A stretch of DNA of 64,000 nucleotides. It comes from Cladocopium goreaui (lineage: Eukaryota > Sar > Dinophyceae > Suessiales > Symbiodiniaceae). Shown one piece after another: positions 38,371 through 50,221 of this stretch. Below the pieces are notes generated by a model. The model saw only the letters and a program-made list of their open reading frames with translations, searched no databases and was not told the DNA's origin. How positions within the stretch are numbered: position 1 is the first letter of the stretch; the number at the start of each line of letters is the position of its first letter. The position numbers and the translations under genes are program-made. The stretch covers positions 93,432 to 157,431 of the forward strand of contig CAMXCT020001381.1 in the NCBI GenBank assembly GCA_947184155.2, in the 5' to 3' direction.

Positions 38371-40995
38371 ACTTTCTTCGATTGCTACAGAATTATGCTT
38401 GAAAAATCAGAGCAGCTGGAGAATGTTCCTGGAGCCTCTTTGGCTCATTCTTTCTCTACTCAAGGCGCAAAAAGATGCAAAAAGCAGAGCATACGATACA
38501 GACGCTGTCACGAGGATTTGTATAATATAAATATAGTTGAAACGGATAATGGATGGGTTTCCAGTGTTGACCGGAATTTTGCCCCATGTTAGGGAGCCGG
38601 AGGCCCGTGATGTAAAAGGCCTAAAAGACCGTCCCAGCGGCTGGCGATCCCACCTTGTGCCACATTTCTTCGCTCAGTCAACGTTGTACCCGGCCTAGCT
38701 CACAGCTTGTCCATTAAGGTTCAACATTGATAGGGGCTCAACCTTTGCAGATCATTTGGGACCCAGACATTTGTTAAATCTCCTTTGCTCATTCCCTTCC
38801 TTGCATAGCGCAGTTTGCAGCTCCACAGTGGAAGGCAAATGTCAAGTAGCAAAATTCCACACAGGATGTGTCATCAGGACATTGTTTATTTCTGCATGTA
38901 GCAACATTTCATTCGTCACTGTGCACTGGAAAGAACTCAAGGTCTCAAGGATTCCCAAGGGGCTGCTCCAGATTGGGTTCAGTTGGATCATCCCAATGCG
39001 ACAGTTGCAACATTTTTTCCGTAGCGCCACTCCGTTCACCCATTGGCATTGTTCAAGCAGTTGTTGAGCGCTTGAGCCTCAGCTGCCGGATGTTTTTCGA
39101 AGAAAAAAAAATCGAAATTTCGCTTCTTCCATTTTTTTGGGGAATCCCAGCCATCAGTTTTGAAGCAAAAAATAATACCAAACACATAAAGATCTTTGAA
39201 AATCAAACATTTCTCCGGTGAAGTCCCTGGAAAAACATGAAAAAACCACCATTTCTGGAGATTTTTTCTTCCCGTTTGAACCAAAGATGGTGTCCCCCAA
39301 GGGCCGAGCCTTGGGGCCTTGGGGTCCCTCGGATCTCCAGGACTGGGTCGAGGTTGATACGAGAAAGCTGTAGCTAAAATATCTGGAATGACATAGAAAG
39401 AAAGAAGTAACGTCATTAAACTGTGGTTTCAACATGTTTCAACCATTTCGGATATAGTTTATTATAATTTGTCCAAATCCTGAAAACAAATGAAAAGGTC
39501 GATATTCACACAGATTGAGTTCGGTTCGCATGAAACAAAAGCGCCGTGTAGTCTTCACGGAGTATGCTTCCGAAGGGCCTGAAATGGTTCACATGGCCTT
39601 GGATCAGTTCTCTAGATTTCCACAGCTACCAGAGCTGTTTTTCCCGAGCTTCTGAACCAGGAAGGTCAGCAGGTGAACTGGTTGTCCCACATTTGCACTG
39701 TTTGAATTCCGCTTAGTTCTCAAATTGAATGCAAACAGTGAGTAAACAAAGTCCTCATAGGGTCTGTGGTTTATCCAAAGCTTTCAGACTTGAGTCACAT
39801 ATTCTTCAAAGTCAAGCCCCACTGCCAAAAAACTCCTCCACGGGTCATGGAGAGGAGAAAATCCATGGTGGGCATCCCTGGTCTTACGCCAAATAGGGGA
39901 GCTAACCAACCAACGTAAAGTAACGTAAAGGATTTCATATTTATAGATGTCAATATTGATTTTATCATGTTTGTCCCTGATTTTTCTATATGTTTCATCG
40001 ATTTCTATCGTTTTTCTCCTGTATCAGGAACTCTGAGTTCCGCAGTATGACCTCCAGCTCGGCCTACCCGGCCCAGGCGGCTGGAGATGTGGAGATTGGG
40101 ATGATCCATGTTTAACTTGATATAACTTCTATGGCCATGTCAACCCTGAAACGTTTTGGTTTCTGGGGCGGCCGGTGGACGCTCGTTATGATATTGCTCC
40201 AATGGACCAGTGGCATTCCATCAGTAGATGAATGCAGATTGAGTGCTGCCGTATCCCGTTCGATCTTTTCTTGGACCCAAGATCCAGCACTTTTCGCCAC
40301 ACTGTGGAGATTTGGAGCCAGATCAATTTTTACATCCAGAATGTGTCAATAACACGGTGGTTGTTGGCCAGCCTGGCCATGGTCTTTTTGGGCACAGAAA
40401 ATTGTTTTCATCACTTGGTTATAGAAAATCGGTCCCATCATTTCTCGCCATGAGTTTCAAATCATGTGCCACGTCGCTGCACGAACTTTGGACGCCTTTG
40501 CTAGGCCGAAGCTGCCGTGGCAATAGACCCTGAGGTGCCAATGTTTGGAGTGTGGAGATTGGGACGGATTGGACGGGACATTTCAGGCACAAAGCACAAC
40601 AAACAGTAACAAAATCATACAACCCTCATGGAGTATTTCTATTTTTCAATTTCAGCCATATTTTGACATGCTAACCATATCAGGCAAATGCTTCTTCAAT
40701 TTTCTCATTTTTTTTGATAGAAATAGACATTGCTTGGATCCACTACCACGGTAAAAAGAAATGATAGGGCATCATGCGGTGTATGTGTTTGTTTTTCATC
40801 ACCTACCGGGTACAGAGAATCAAATCTCAGCATTTCTCCTCACATGCGCTGCAAATCATTTGCCATACCGCTACACAAACTTTGGACGATTTTGGACTTT
40901 GCAAGGCCGCAGCTGCCCTGTCAATAGACCCTGAGGTGCGAATGTTTGGGGTGTGGAGATTGGGACTGATTGGGTTGAACATGTATGTATGTCAA
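38371..40995. other. Noncoding part of unit B
   Basis: Aligned with 9870-13219 of unit A through many small indels. Short open frames such as 40131-40352 are not preserved in A. No gene called. Confidence 0.45.
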
Positions 40996-41121
40996 TTTCT
41001 TGGTGCGGAAATGTGGTGCCAGCTCGGCTTGCAGATTCTGCTGATAGTGTCAACAATTGTCCTCGTTGTTGGTAAACCTGCCATGGTCCAACTGATCCGT
41101 TCAGCTAGCCGGTCTGTTTGA
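40996..41121 (+). CDS. Candidate hydrophobic exon, copy B
   Basis: Reads FLGAEMWCQLGLQILLIVST followed by IVLVVGKPAMVQLIRSASRSV and a stop. It differs from unit A by conservative changes and one added codon. There is no AG directly upstream in this copy, so the exon start is unclear. Confidence 0.3.
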   Translation, partial: FLGAEMWCQLGLQILLIVSTIVLVVGKPAMVQLIRSASRSV

Positions 41122-41627
41122 ACTTTCGAGTTTGGGGCCATGTTCTGTTCAAACAACTCTGGACATGGTATCTTAGAACTCTGCAAAACAATTCTCTGTG
41201 AAACAGTTGGCATTCTTGCCCGTCAAGGCAGACAAAGCTGCAGCTAAAAACTGTCAAGACCTAAGATTGTTGAATTCGCTCAGCCGGCTACAGGTAGCTT
41301 TCTGTTGAGTTAATTTCGTTTCGTTTATTTTCCATAACATTTTTTTTCGAGGGTTCTATGCATTGGAAATCTTGCGCCTCGAGATCTGCTTTGCCATCCT
41401 CATCCCCTGGCCGGAAAAAGAACAAAATCCATGCAGCGCTGGGAATCAAAAATCCAAAGAGCTCCAAAGAGCTTGGCCTCAAGGGAATTGGTTCATCATG
41501 TCTCATGCTGGTTTCTTTATTTCAGGCTTTCCCGTCCTGGATGGCGTATCTACGCGGGTATGTTTCTCCTGTTCTCTTGGGGCATTAACGAGCCGTGCCC
41601 GAGGGGTTGACTCGTGTGATGCCCGAG
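41122..41627. other. Inter-exon sequence
   Basis: Contains the conserved segment about 41358-41440, also seen at 13548 and 58918. Both possible frames are open, and it is uncertain as an exon. Confidence 0.35.
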
Positions 41628-41729
41628 GCAAGGACGTACATCAGGCGGCCAAGGAGGACAACGTGGGTGCCGTGAGGCACTTCCTGCGCGTCGACCCCGA
41701 TAGCCTGGAGAGGAAGGATATACACTTCG
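41628..41729 (+). CDS. ANK1: N-terminal ankyrin-repeat exon, copy B
   Basis: 102 nt in phase 1-1. Encodes KDVHQAAKEDNVGAVRHFLR and VDPDSLERKDIHF. AG at 41626-41627; GC donor G^GCCGCAGCC after 41729. Unlike unit A, the next ankyrin exon is only 0.9 kb away, which shows the ancestral spacing without the retrotransposon. Confidence 0.6.
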
Positions 41730-42608
41730 GCCGCAGCCTCGGAACTGAAGTTGGGAGCTACGAAGCAGATCCACGCCTTCCATAAGCTTGGTATCTTTTT
41801 GGTGAAGTCTGGCTTGGTAAGGAGAGTGTTCCACTGGGCCGACTTGGGTCCTGACTGTGTGGCACCACCAAGGTTCTGTGGAAGCACTTGAGGGTCCAAG
41901 ACAGACTTTTTCTTCCCCCGATTCGTGTATATGAACCAGGTTCCGGACTGTAGATAGTCTTGCGCGGTTACGTTGCTTGTCTTTGTTTTGCCAGATGGCG
42001 TTTGATGGTTAAGCCATCCCTCGCACAGAATCGACTTGGCGGGCCACCAGCAGAAGTGCCAATCCCTCTAATCCCACACAAATCTTCTGCCACATGCTGT
42101 GGAACTCTGTTCTTCAAGCCTGCCTTCGAGCTCTCCAAAAATCCCAAGCCTTGTGTCAGTGCTTTTGGCACACAGGCAACTCGTCCACAACCATGCAGCT
42201 GAAGAACAAAGGCAGAATATGGCAGAATTTTATCCAATTGCAGTTTTCAGATTTCTAGGGTGTCAAATCAAAACCGGCTACATTTGTGCCATGATCGGCT
42301 CTGGTTTTTGGGTGATATTGGCTTTTTCACTCACCCAGCATCCGCAACAACTTGAACAACGGTGTCTGAGCTCACCGGGACACAATCCTTTCCAACCCCT
42401 AGTCACAGCTTCTTCATTGGCAACAGCTCCCTCCTCTCCTTGTGTTTCTCCTGGCATTCTTTTGTCAGATGGCGTGCAATGCTTGTGTTGGACTAATTAT
42501 GATATTTAGGGATGCGCAGCTTGCGCAGCTTGCGAGTTTTCCAACAACTCTCGTTCGCTCACGCCTTGATCTGTGGGGCAAGCCTCGTGGCCGCCTCTCC
42601 CGGCTGAG
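41730..42608. other. Intron with the empty retrotransposon site
   Basis: TGCCAATCCCTCTAATCCCA at 42058-42077 is continuous here, whereas unit A is split by the 10.45-kb element at the equivalent point. Confidence 0.6.
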
Positions 42609-42707
42609 GTGGGACGCCGCTGCACGTGGCAGCAGCGCGCGGCCACGTCGAGGTGGTCGCGCTGCTGCTGAGGTCCGGCGCCTCCGTGGAGGTGGAGAAC
42701 AGACTCG
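42609..42707 (+). CDS. Divergent internal ankyrin-repeat exon, unit B copy 1
   Basis: 99 nt in phase 1-1. Encodes GTPLHVAAARGHVEVVALLL and RSGASVEVENRL, a near-consensus ankyrin repeat quite different from the other internal copies. AG at 42607-42608, with an in-frame TGA immediately upstream that proves the frame does not extend leftward. Donor G^GCCGCTGCCC. If unspliced the frame continues to TGA at 42803-42805. This may be the second repeat of the original gene, lost or not seen in units A and C. Confidence 0.65.
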
Positions 42708-43935
42708 GCCGCTGCCCCAGAGGAGTCGCAGCCATGGGAACTGTGTCGGGGAGGAGAGCCGATGACAAGTTGCCTTTCTCGTACCATTCGGATGAAGCAA
42801 AATGAAGGCAAACATTTGTCCAAGTGGATCCTTTTCCTGTCTCTGCATGATGTTTCTGGTATAGACATCAGTGACAAGTATGATTCGATGAGTTGCTTGT
42901 CTTGTTGTTTTGTGACTTCTTCTGATGAAAGTGCCAAAGCAGGTTTGCCCGGTCAAATCTCTCTTAGTTACTTTTTTAATATCACATCTTTGCCCGCATA
43001 GCAATGACATAGCACAATGAAGGATGATTGATCAATCAGTATGGATCAGGCATAAGGGCCTGAAGACGTGATATTAAAAAACAACGTCGGTGGTTTTCAA
43101 TCCTTCTGAGTGAAAGCTGATATTGATGGATATGTTCGGACTCTCTCAAGTCTAGCACAATAGACTCCAAATACCTTTGTCATCCTTTGTCTTCAAACCT
43201 TTACCAACACGGATAGGTTTCAACCCCGCACCAACCTTCCTCTTCACTGTATAAGTATAGTGGACAGTGAAATGTTTCCCTTGGCAACTTGTCCAATGAC
43301 TTTCATGCGTGCCACTCAGCCACACCTGAGATTGTTTTTTTCCTCCGTGATTCGGGTTATCGGCAACAGCTTCCCCCCTCACGGCTCCCACCTCCTTTGC
43401 GTTTCTCCTGGCATTCTTTTGTCAGACAATGTCCAGATTTCACTGCACTTGGATAGTGCGACATATGATCTTGAGAAAGTCAGGTGCAACTGACTGCTTG
43501 TAACATTTGAACAACACCATAGAGCAAGAACATATTTTGCGATGATTGCTCCTCTTGTTTTTCGCCATGCCTCACACTAAAAGATACAAAAAGTATCGGC
43601 TTGGCGGATCTCATATTCAGAATTTTGCCCAACCACTCGGAGAAACATCCCATTGGCATGAAGCACTATACATGCGGCGCATGATGTTGCGAAAGAAAGG
43701 TGCAACTGCTTGCAAGATCTCGATTAATTAAACAAACATGTAACATGACTGATTTGCGATGATAGCTCTCGTATTCTCCCCAATTGCCTCACACCAAGAG
43801 TATCGGCTGGCAGATCTTCTATCTATGACCCATCCAAAAATATTTGCCCAACCACCCGGAGAAACATCCCATGACTACGCTTTGTTTCTTGTTGGCAGCC
43901 GCAGCCACCGTCCGCGTCGCATCCTCGGCGCTGAG
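42708..43935. other. Inter-exon sequence
   Basis: Intron-like. Contains blocks shared with 24990-25440 (unit A) and 60000-60440 (unit C). No gene called. Confidence 0.45.
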
Positions 43936-44034
43936 GCGCGACGGCGCTGCGTGTGACGGCTTCGAACGGCCATGCCGCCGTGGTCGAGCAGCTGATCTCT
44001 GCGGGGGCCAAGGTGGACGCGGCCAGCAACAGCG
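43936..44034 (+). CDS. Internal ankyrin-repeat exon, unit B copy 2, diverged
   Basis: 99 nt in phase 1-1. Encodes ATALRVTASNGHAAVVEQL and ISAGAKVDAASNS. The hallmark LHxAA is altered to LRVTAS, so folding of the first helix may be weaker. It contains no ATG in its frame and is easy to miss. AG at 43934-43935; donor G^GCCGCGGCC. Confidence 0.55.
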
Positions 44035-45027
44035 GCCGCGGCCCCGGAAGGGTTTTCGGGTCGTTTGGGGAGTGGCTCTGGCGAGGTGATGGAAGGGGCG
44101 AATACACGGGCAGCTGATTGTATGCTTTGTTTTGGGATGTTGAGAGCGGTACTTGCTGTTTCAAGTTGCAGTTTTGTGCTGGGATGGGCTTCTTGAAATT
44201 TCGATCAAAGGAAATGAGTGGAAAGCAGAAGGAATCACGTGGTCTCAAAGTGTTCACTGGATTTGGTCTTTTAATGATTTTGAGCTTGATCCCACATCTT
44301 TCCTTGAAATTGCGATCGCTATATGGAACAAATTTTGACAGCAGAGAGATGCTGTCAGATATTTTCACTGCCAGCGGTAGAATGTAATGATTTTATTTTT
44401 GTTGCAGGCATGTATCCTGAGTTTGAAAATGGAAAACACATGAGATCCTTGAAAGAACAGCTGTGAGGCATTGATTGTGCCAGGCTTGACGCGACCAAAC
44501 ATTGAAAACTCAGCATGACAAATGGCGTGAGTGCCATGGGCTTGGGCACTTGGGTCAATCCCATTGGATATTTATGTGTCCAAAGCACGCAAGCATACGC
44601 AAGCATCAGATTTTTAAATCAAAGTTCATCAATTTTTCCTGTCATCATGAGATCAGTTCGGCAATCCCTAAAAAATATTATTTCATGTTATTTCTTAACT
44701 TGAGAAAGCGGTTTATCTGCACTTGGATAGTCCAAAGTTATTCATGAACAAGTTTCTAAAGACGTGACGCATGATGCTGCAAAAGTCAGGTGCAACTGCT
44801 TGTAAGATTTTAAACAACACGATAGAGCAAGCACGTATTTTGCGATGATTGCTCCTCTTGTTTTTCGCCATGCCTCACATTAAAAGATACAAAAAGTATC
44901 GGCTGGCAGATCTTCTATCTATGACCTACCCACAAGTTTGAAACATCCCATTGGCTACGCTTTGCTTTGTTTCTCGATGGCAGCCGCAGCTGTCCCCGCT
45001 GTCCGCGTCGCATCCTCGGCGCCCGAG
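44035..45027. other. Inter-exon sequence
   Basis: Intron-like, with the alternative last exon copy at 44408. Confidence 0.45.
44408..44466 (+). CDS. Candidate alternative C-terminal exon, unit B
   Basis: TTTTTGTTGCAG acceptor, phase 1, encodes MYPEFENGKHMRSLKEQL and a stop. One Gly-to-Arg change from the other copies. Confidence 0.35.
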
Positions 45028-45126
45028 GCGAGACTGCGCTGCATTTTGCGGCCCGGGACGGCCATGCCGCCGTGGTCGAGCAGCTGATCTCTGCGGGGGC
45101 CACGGTGGACGCGGCCAACAAATACC
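45028..45126 (+). CDS. Internal ankyrin-repeat exon, unit B copy 3
   Basis: 99 nt. Encodes ETALHFAARDGHAAVVEQL and ISAGATVDAANKY. The last exon base is C rather than G (TACC^GCCGTGG), but the GC of the proposed donor is kept. Joining to ANK3 would give Arg instead of Gly at the junction. Confidence 0.55.
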
Positions 45127-46102
45127 GCCGTGGCCCTGGTGGTTTTCGAGTTGCTTTGGGAGTGGCAGGTGATGGAAGGGGTTTGTACATAATTTTCGTT
45201 TTGCTTTGGGATGTTGAGTGGTTACTTGCTGTTAAAAGAACATTTTTTTGGTGCCGGGATGGGCCTCTTGAAATTTGTGTAAAAGAAATGACCAAACATG
45301 GGGGGACATGAGTAGAAAGCACGTGGTCTCAAATGTTGACTGGATTTGGAACTTTTGATCACTTTGAGCTGGATCCCGCATCTGTCCTTTAAATTGAAAC
45401 GGTTGACAACGGTTTTATGGAATGAATTAGGAGCAGAGACATCCTGTCAGAAAAGACTGCAAGTGGTGGAATGTAATGACTTTCCTGGTTTGGTGCAGAC
45501 ATGTTCAGAGTTTGAAAAATGGAAACATATCGGATCCTGCAAATTACAGCCGTGAGCATTGATTTGCCAGACTTCATCAGAAATTGAAAACTCGGCATGG
45601 CAAATACCCTGAGTATTATTTTTAACCGCAGAACATGATTTATTTGTCCACATCCGCAGGCCGCAGGACTAATCCTACTCTTTACGTACAATTTCCTCCC
45701 CTTTTAGATGCGGAGCACCAAGAGCCCATTGGCCAGAGCTTGCATTAGCTGAAGCATCCCACCGCGCACATATTCTCCACCAAGCCCCCCCCACACTAGG
45801 GGATTTTCAGCATTCTTTCTACCAACATTTCACTATCGTTGAACTTAAACACTTCTCCTCCACCAGCATGAAGCAGTGGTACAATACCACTCAAATCCAC
45901 TCAATATATTCACCTCCTATTGCCAATTGCAGAAGACAGAGACCGTTGGAAGTTGCTTCACCCCAAAGTGAAATAGTCAACCAAGCTTAGGGACAATGCT
46001 GCTGCGGACGTGTAGACCAATATGGACTACATATCGCTTGTGAAAAAAAAATCCGCAGGACTTTCCGAGCTCCCACGCCAAAACGACGCCGTCGAGTCTC
46101 AG
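45127..46102. other. Inter-exon sequence
   Basis: Intron-like; a block around 45450-45560 is shared with 33270 and 62290. No gene called. Confidence 0.45.
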
Positions 46103-46242
46103 GCCAGACGCCTTACGACCTGGCTGAGGGGAATGGCCACCGCCAGGTGATGGGCCTCCTCCACCCGGCCTCTTGGCAGCCATTCTTAACCATAATGGTG
46201 CACGTATCTCATATTACTAGTCTGACCGATGATATCAGATAA
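46103..46242 (+). CDS. ANK3: C-terminal ankyrin exon, copy B with altered C terminus
   Basis: After AG (46101-46102), phase 1, it encodes QTPYDLAEGNGHRQVMGLLH and PASWQPFLTIM. The frame then runs on to TAA at 46240-46242, because the WSHDEDQP-stop ending of copies A and C is changed by mutation. Confidence 0.55.
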
Positions 46243-48993
46243 TTAGATATCTCATATAGTTTATCAACCATTCTGGATACTATTCTATGGGAGTTTGTAT
46301 CATGTATTCGTGAACGATAAACACATGAGAAAACATGAACCATCAAAAGTATTTGGAAGTTTGTATCACTTATTAATTGACCACCAAACATGAGGATTAA
46401 ACCATCAAACATGGGGATCTACATTACTATAGAACTATATTTCGCGGCGACGTATATCGAACCATTTAACAATTGCCTTTCTGTTTGTTGTTAAATGTGC
46501 GATTGTCAAAACATGGGATATTTTCCCATACAGGGAATGGTCATCTCGTCATTGATAGGGATTTATATATACCATTGCTCGCACCATACTTCGTCACGGA
46601 GGATTGGCGCTCCAAACATTTTTCCACATTGTTCCGTTGGTTGATTCTGGCACATCAGATTTTCTTGCCTGAGCTATACCTGGTGCATCCCCGTGTTCCT
46701 TGCCCTAAGCACCAAAATCGTGTCGGCGCCATGAAAAAACACCGAGGTCTTTGTGGCTCTGCTGAGTGGCCGAAGCTGCCGTTGCACCTGGGCGTTTTGG
46801 GTAGATGATCCGAGGAATACTTGCTGACCGTCAGCATAGTATAGTAATTAAGCAAAATGTGGAAAAAAACAATCCCCGAATAGTAAATCAACGTTAGTTT
46901 TCAAAGTACCTGGATTACCAGGATATGAGACTTTCATCCCACCACATTGAAGTCCTCTCTGTTATGCATCCCAAAACTGGAGCGAACCCCAACTGAACTC
47001 AGGCGACCCGTGGGAAAAGCGAACCGTGTTGGAGTTGAAGGAAGAAACCGAGCGCCGTGGCAGCACACAGCGCAACAGCTCACTTGACGCTTACAAAACC
47101 TGGCAGCAAATTGTTTTTGAGAACCACAATTGTTCAGGTTGGGTGCCGGTTTCTTGCAGGTTTTAGGCATCGTCATTTTACAGGAGCATTTTGAATGAAG
47201 TATTTGTCCTTCTTCAACTCACAATCTTGAAGGAAACTCGGACCAAAATCACGAAAAAAACTCATGCAAAGTAGCAAACGCCACTGAAGTTGGTACGCAC
47301 TTGGTACTTGTCTTCGACTCAGAGGGGGATCAGCCAGTTTCCCAGATGTGGAAGCTCTCGTCAACATGCCAAAACATCTTCTTGCGATGCCAAATCTTCA
47401 TATAAATTGATTTTTTTATGGTCGGTTTCTTGGCACGTCGACGTGCCGTATCCTTTCCCAGATGTATCAGGATGTATGATTGGACCCTTCATGACCGTGA
47501 TACCCCAAGAAGTCCTGGTGGGAAACTGTACCTCTTTTCATATCTTTTCACTTTTGTTCCATTTATTTTTTAGGACGAAGTCTTAGGATGTGCTTGAAAT
47601 TTAGTTGGCAAACTGGTTCCAGGCAGAAAACGGTGTTGTTCATCAAGTACCTCACTCTGCTTACATGTCCTTGTCACAGAAGGGGCATTTTGGGATGCAT
47701 CTGACTGCAGCCTGTTGATGCCTGCACCTCCTGTGGTATGTGCCACGGTGTGGATCTTAGGAAGAAGCTCGGTATCACAATCAAGCATATCATTGGAGAA
47801 AATCACGAACCGTTGTCACTCGGGCAGAAACTATTTGATCCTTCTGCTGATGGAGAAACGGTATACTCGGGAAACATCGGGAAACAATTCTGTTGGGCAT
47901 GGGTGCGAGTGGCCTAAAGCATTTTAAAGCCATCTAGCATCGGTCCGCTTTTGCGTTGACAGTACGTGTAGTTGGTTGGGCTGCTGCTTCAAACAAAATT
48001 CTGGCGAGTTTGAAAGAAGAAATCACCTTCACCAAGACGTTTTTTGTTGCGTACCCTGCTGCTGGTCGCAAAACTGGGTTAATATTCCATGCCACCAGTA
48101 ACTTCTGTGACATCAGTTACTGAATTGGATAAGTGTATGGCGGTCTGTGCCCAGGGATGAAAGCATGGAGCTCGCTGCAGCACACATTGTGCCGGGCAAC
48201 ACGTTGACTGCCATGATTTCAGTGCCTTGGCAACAGCAGCTGCAACATGACATGCGACGGTGATGCGGGGAAATCGGCAGGAGTGCTTGAGACAGTAGAA
48301 GCAGTAGCAAGCCAAAAAAAACTACGGCAGAATGCCTTTTGCCAGGCAATGTGGATGAGTGTTCACATCCACCATGAAGCCAAGTTGACCACAATGTATG
48401 TCCACATGGCTGTTGTACCAGGTGTTATGCACTCCCCATTTCAGGTCTTCTTCTCTCTGCCTCATTTGGACTTGCGATTTGGTGTTTTCTTAGGAAGATG
48501 TACTTGAAGAGGGACATCCTGAAGCACAGGCGGGGGTAACACTTCAGGTGACATTTGTGACACACCCGGGCATTGGGATGAAAGTTGTCTTATTGCTGTT
48601 CCACTGAACAAATGGGTAGTTAAGGGTGACCTGCAAAGCGGACAGAGTCTGCAGTTGAAAGCAGCATTCGAAGTCCTGGCTTTTTCTATACCCAGGCGCC
48701 TTCCCAACCTGCAGACCCCTCCATGCCCGAGAACGGGATAAAGTCATTGGCTGAAGCTTCATATTCATTCGTATTCATTCGTACAAGTTTCATCCTTTTT
48801 CTCATCTTGAGTCGGGAGAGTCTGTGAATTCTCAATGCTTCCAATCGATGTTTCGTATATTTTTTCATCCAAAGTTCAAATTTCAAGGAATCCTGGCAAG
48901 GCGGTTCTTTGTTTGCAAACAAACCTTGGCAACGGATCTTTGTTGCAGAGCGACTGTGGGAAAAACATGGAAAAAACAGATGGGACCGGATAG
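46243..48993. other. Noncoding part of unit B
   Basis: Matches 33630-36500 of unit A with indels. The counterpart of the 36275 exon (about 48130-48250) is broken. No intact gene is seen. Confidence 0.4.
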
Positions 48994-49128
48994 GATGGCG
49001 TCGAAATCAAGGACTTCCCGCACGGCATTCGCCTGATGGCGCAGCAGGCCATTTTCGAGGCCTTCGATCCACAAATCGAGGTTCTCGAGAACTGGAACGA
49101 CTTGAAGGACGTCTCAGCTCTGGAAGAG
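48994..49128 (+). CDS. Internal exon of unknown gene, unit B
   Basis: 135 nt, exactly 45 codons, between AG (48992-48993) and a GT donor (GAG|GTATCT). It encodes DGVEIKDFPHGIRLMAQQAI, then FEAFDPQIEVLENWNDL and KDVSALEE, soluble and helix-rich, with no stop. The unit A copy has the same borders but a 79-nt deletion. I cannot assign a family. The clean borders and good composition make it a likely real exon; it has no ATG start. Confidence 0.45.
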
Positions 49129-50221
49129 GTATCTTGTCAAGCAAACTGCCATAACTATCCATAACTCTTCTTCCTTTGCACCAACTGAGCCTTGAGACCG
49201 TGGTGGGAACCGGAGAAACGATATGCAGTTTCCATATCGTACACTCGTTTTGCCTGTGCCGTACGTATACCTACGGAATCCTCAGGCCATAATAATGGTC
49301 TGAATGCATTCAGGCTGAATATTTTGGCCTGACTGAACCAATATTTTTAGCCCGAACTAAAGAAATAGCCCGAGGCACTTTGCGCAAAAAATGCTGGTTC
49401 AATGGTATTGAAATCAGTTTCACATATTACATGGATAAGGGGCAATGTCAGAAGCACAAAGCAGCAGTCCGTTAGCTGATAACTGAGTAAATCTGACTGG
49501 TTTCCATCCCCAAATGATAACTTCGTATTCAAAGATGATTCTGTGACATGGTGATAGGCATATATAACTCAAGCACGGTTTCAATTCCCAAAAAACATGA
49601 AAAATTAGGAGTTGAACTGCAAGAAAAAACAATGAAAAATCTGCAATTCCAAATCAAGCTTGAAATCCCAGGGTCTCAAAACCAATATATATATAGTGGA
49701 GATAAGATGCGTCATGAACCTGTGCAAAGCTTGCAAATATGTCTTTTGCCACCAATACACGTCCAGCGTTCCACAGTCTGGTAACTTTTCGGATTCTTAA
49801 TTATTGAGCTTATTGCTTGATCTAATTCTACCAGACGAGAACAGGATGCGGTAAGCATCGGGATGACCAAGTAGTTCTTGAGTTCTTCCCTGGTTTGAGC
49901 CTGATTTCTTTCCAAATTCAGGTTGAGATTCAAACAAATCAGCCTGAAATCAGAAAATAGCCTGAGATCACCCTCAGACCGAAATTTCAATCTGAGTCTG
50001 AGACCCTAAAAGTTTGTTTTTCCTCTTAAGGCTGAAATTATGTCCTTTTGGAGTTCCTAGGTATGCCATGCCAATTACTCTGCCCGCTGCATGGGGTCTT
50101 TCTTCATATTTCTACACAGTATCCAGAAAGAATTCCCTAGGCAGGTAGTGGAAAGCACGTTGAGAGGTGTGTGGGAAGTGTTGCAAGGCAAGACATGGAT
50201 CATATATCCTCCTGCCAATTT
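49129..50221. other. Noncoding end of unit B
   Basis: AT-rich in parts, with repeated words such as CTGA and CCTGA (49270-49990). No gene recognised. Confidence 0.4.

Larger units (their letters stand above)
38120..50190 (+). repeat. Tandem gene unit B
   Basis: Second copy of the gene unit, about 12 kb. It starts with the ZU5-like segment, has a deletion that removes ZU5-UPA and most of TIR, then carries ANK1, three internal ankyrin exons, ANK3 and an intact copy of the exon at 48994. It keeps the empty sites of the unit A insertions. Confidence 0.8.
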
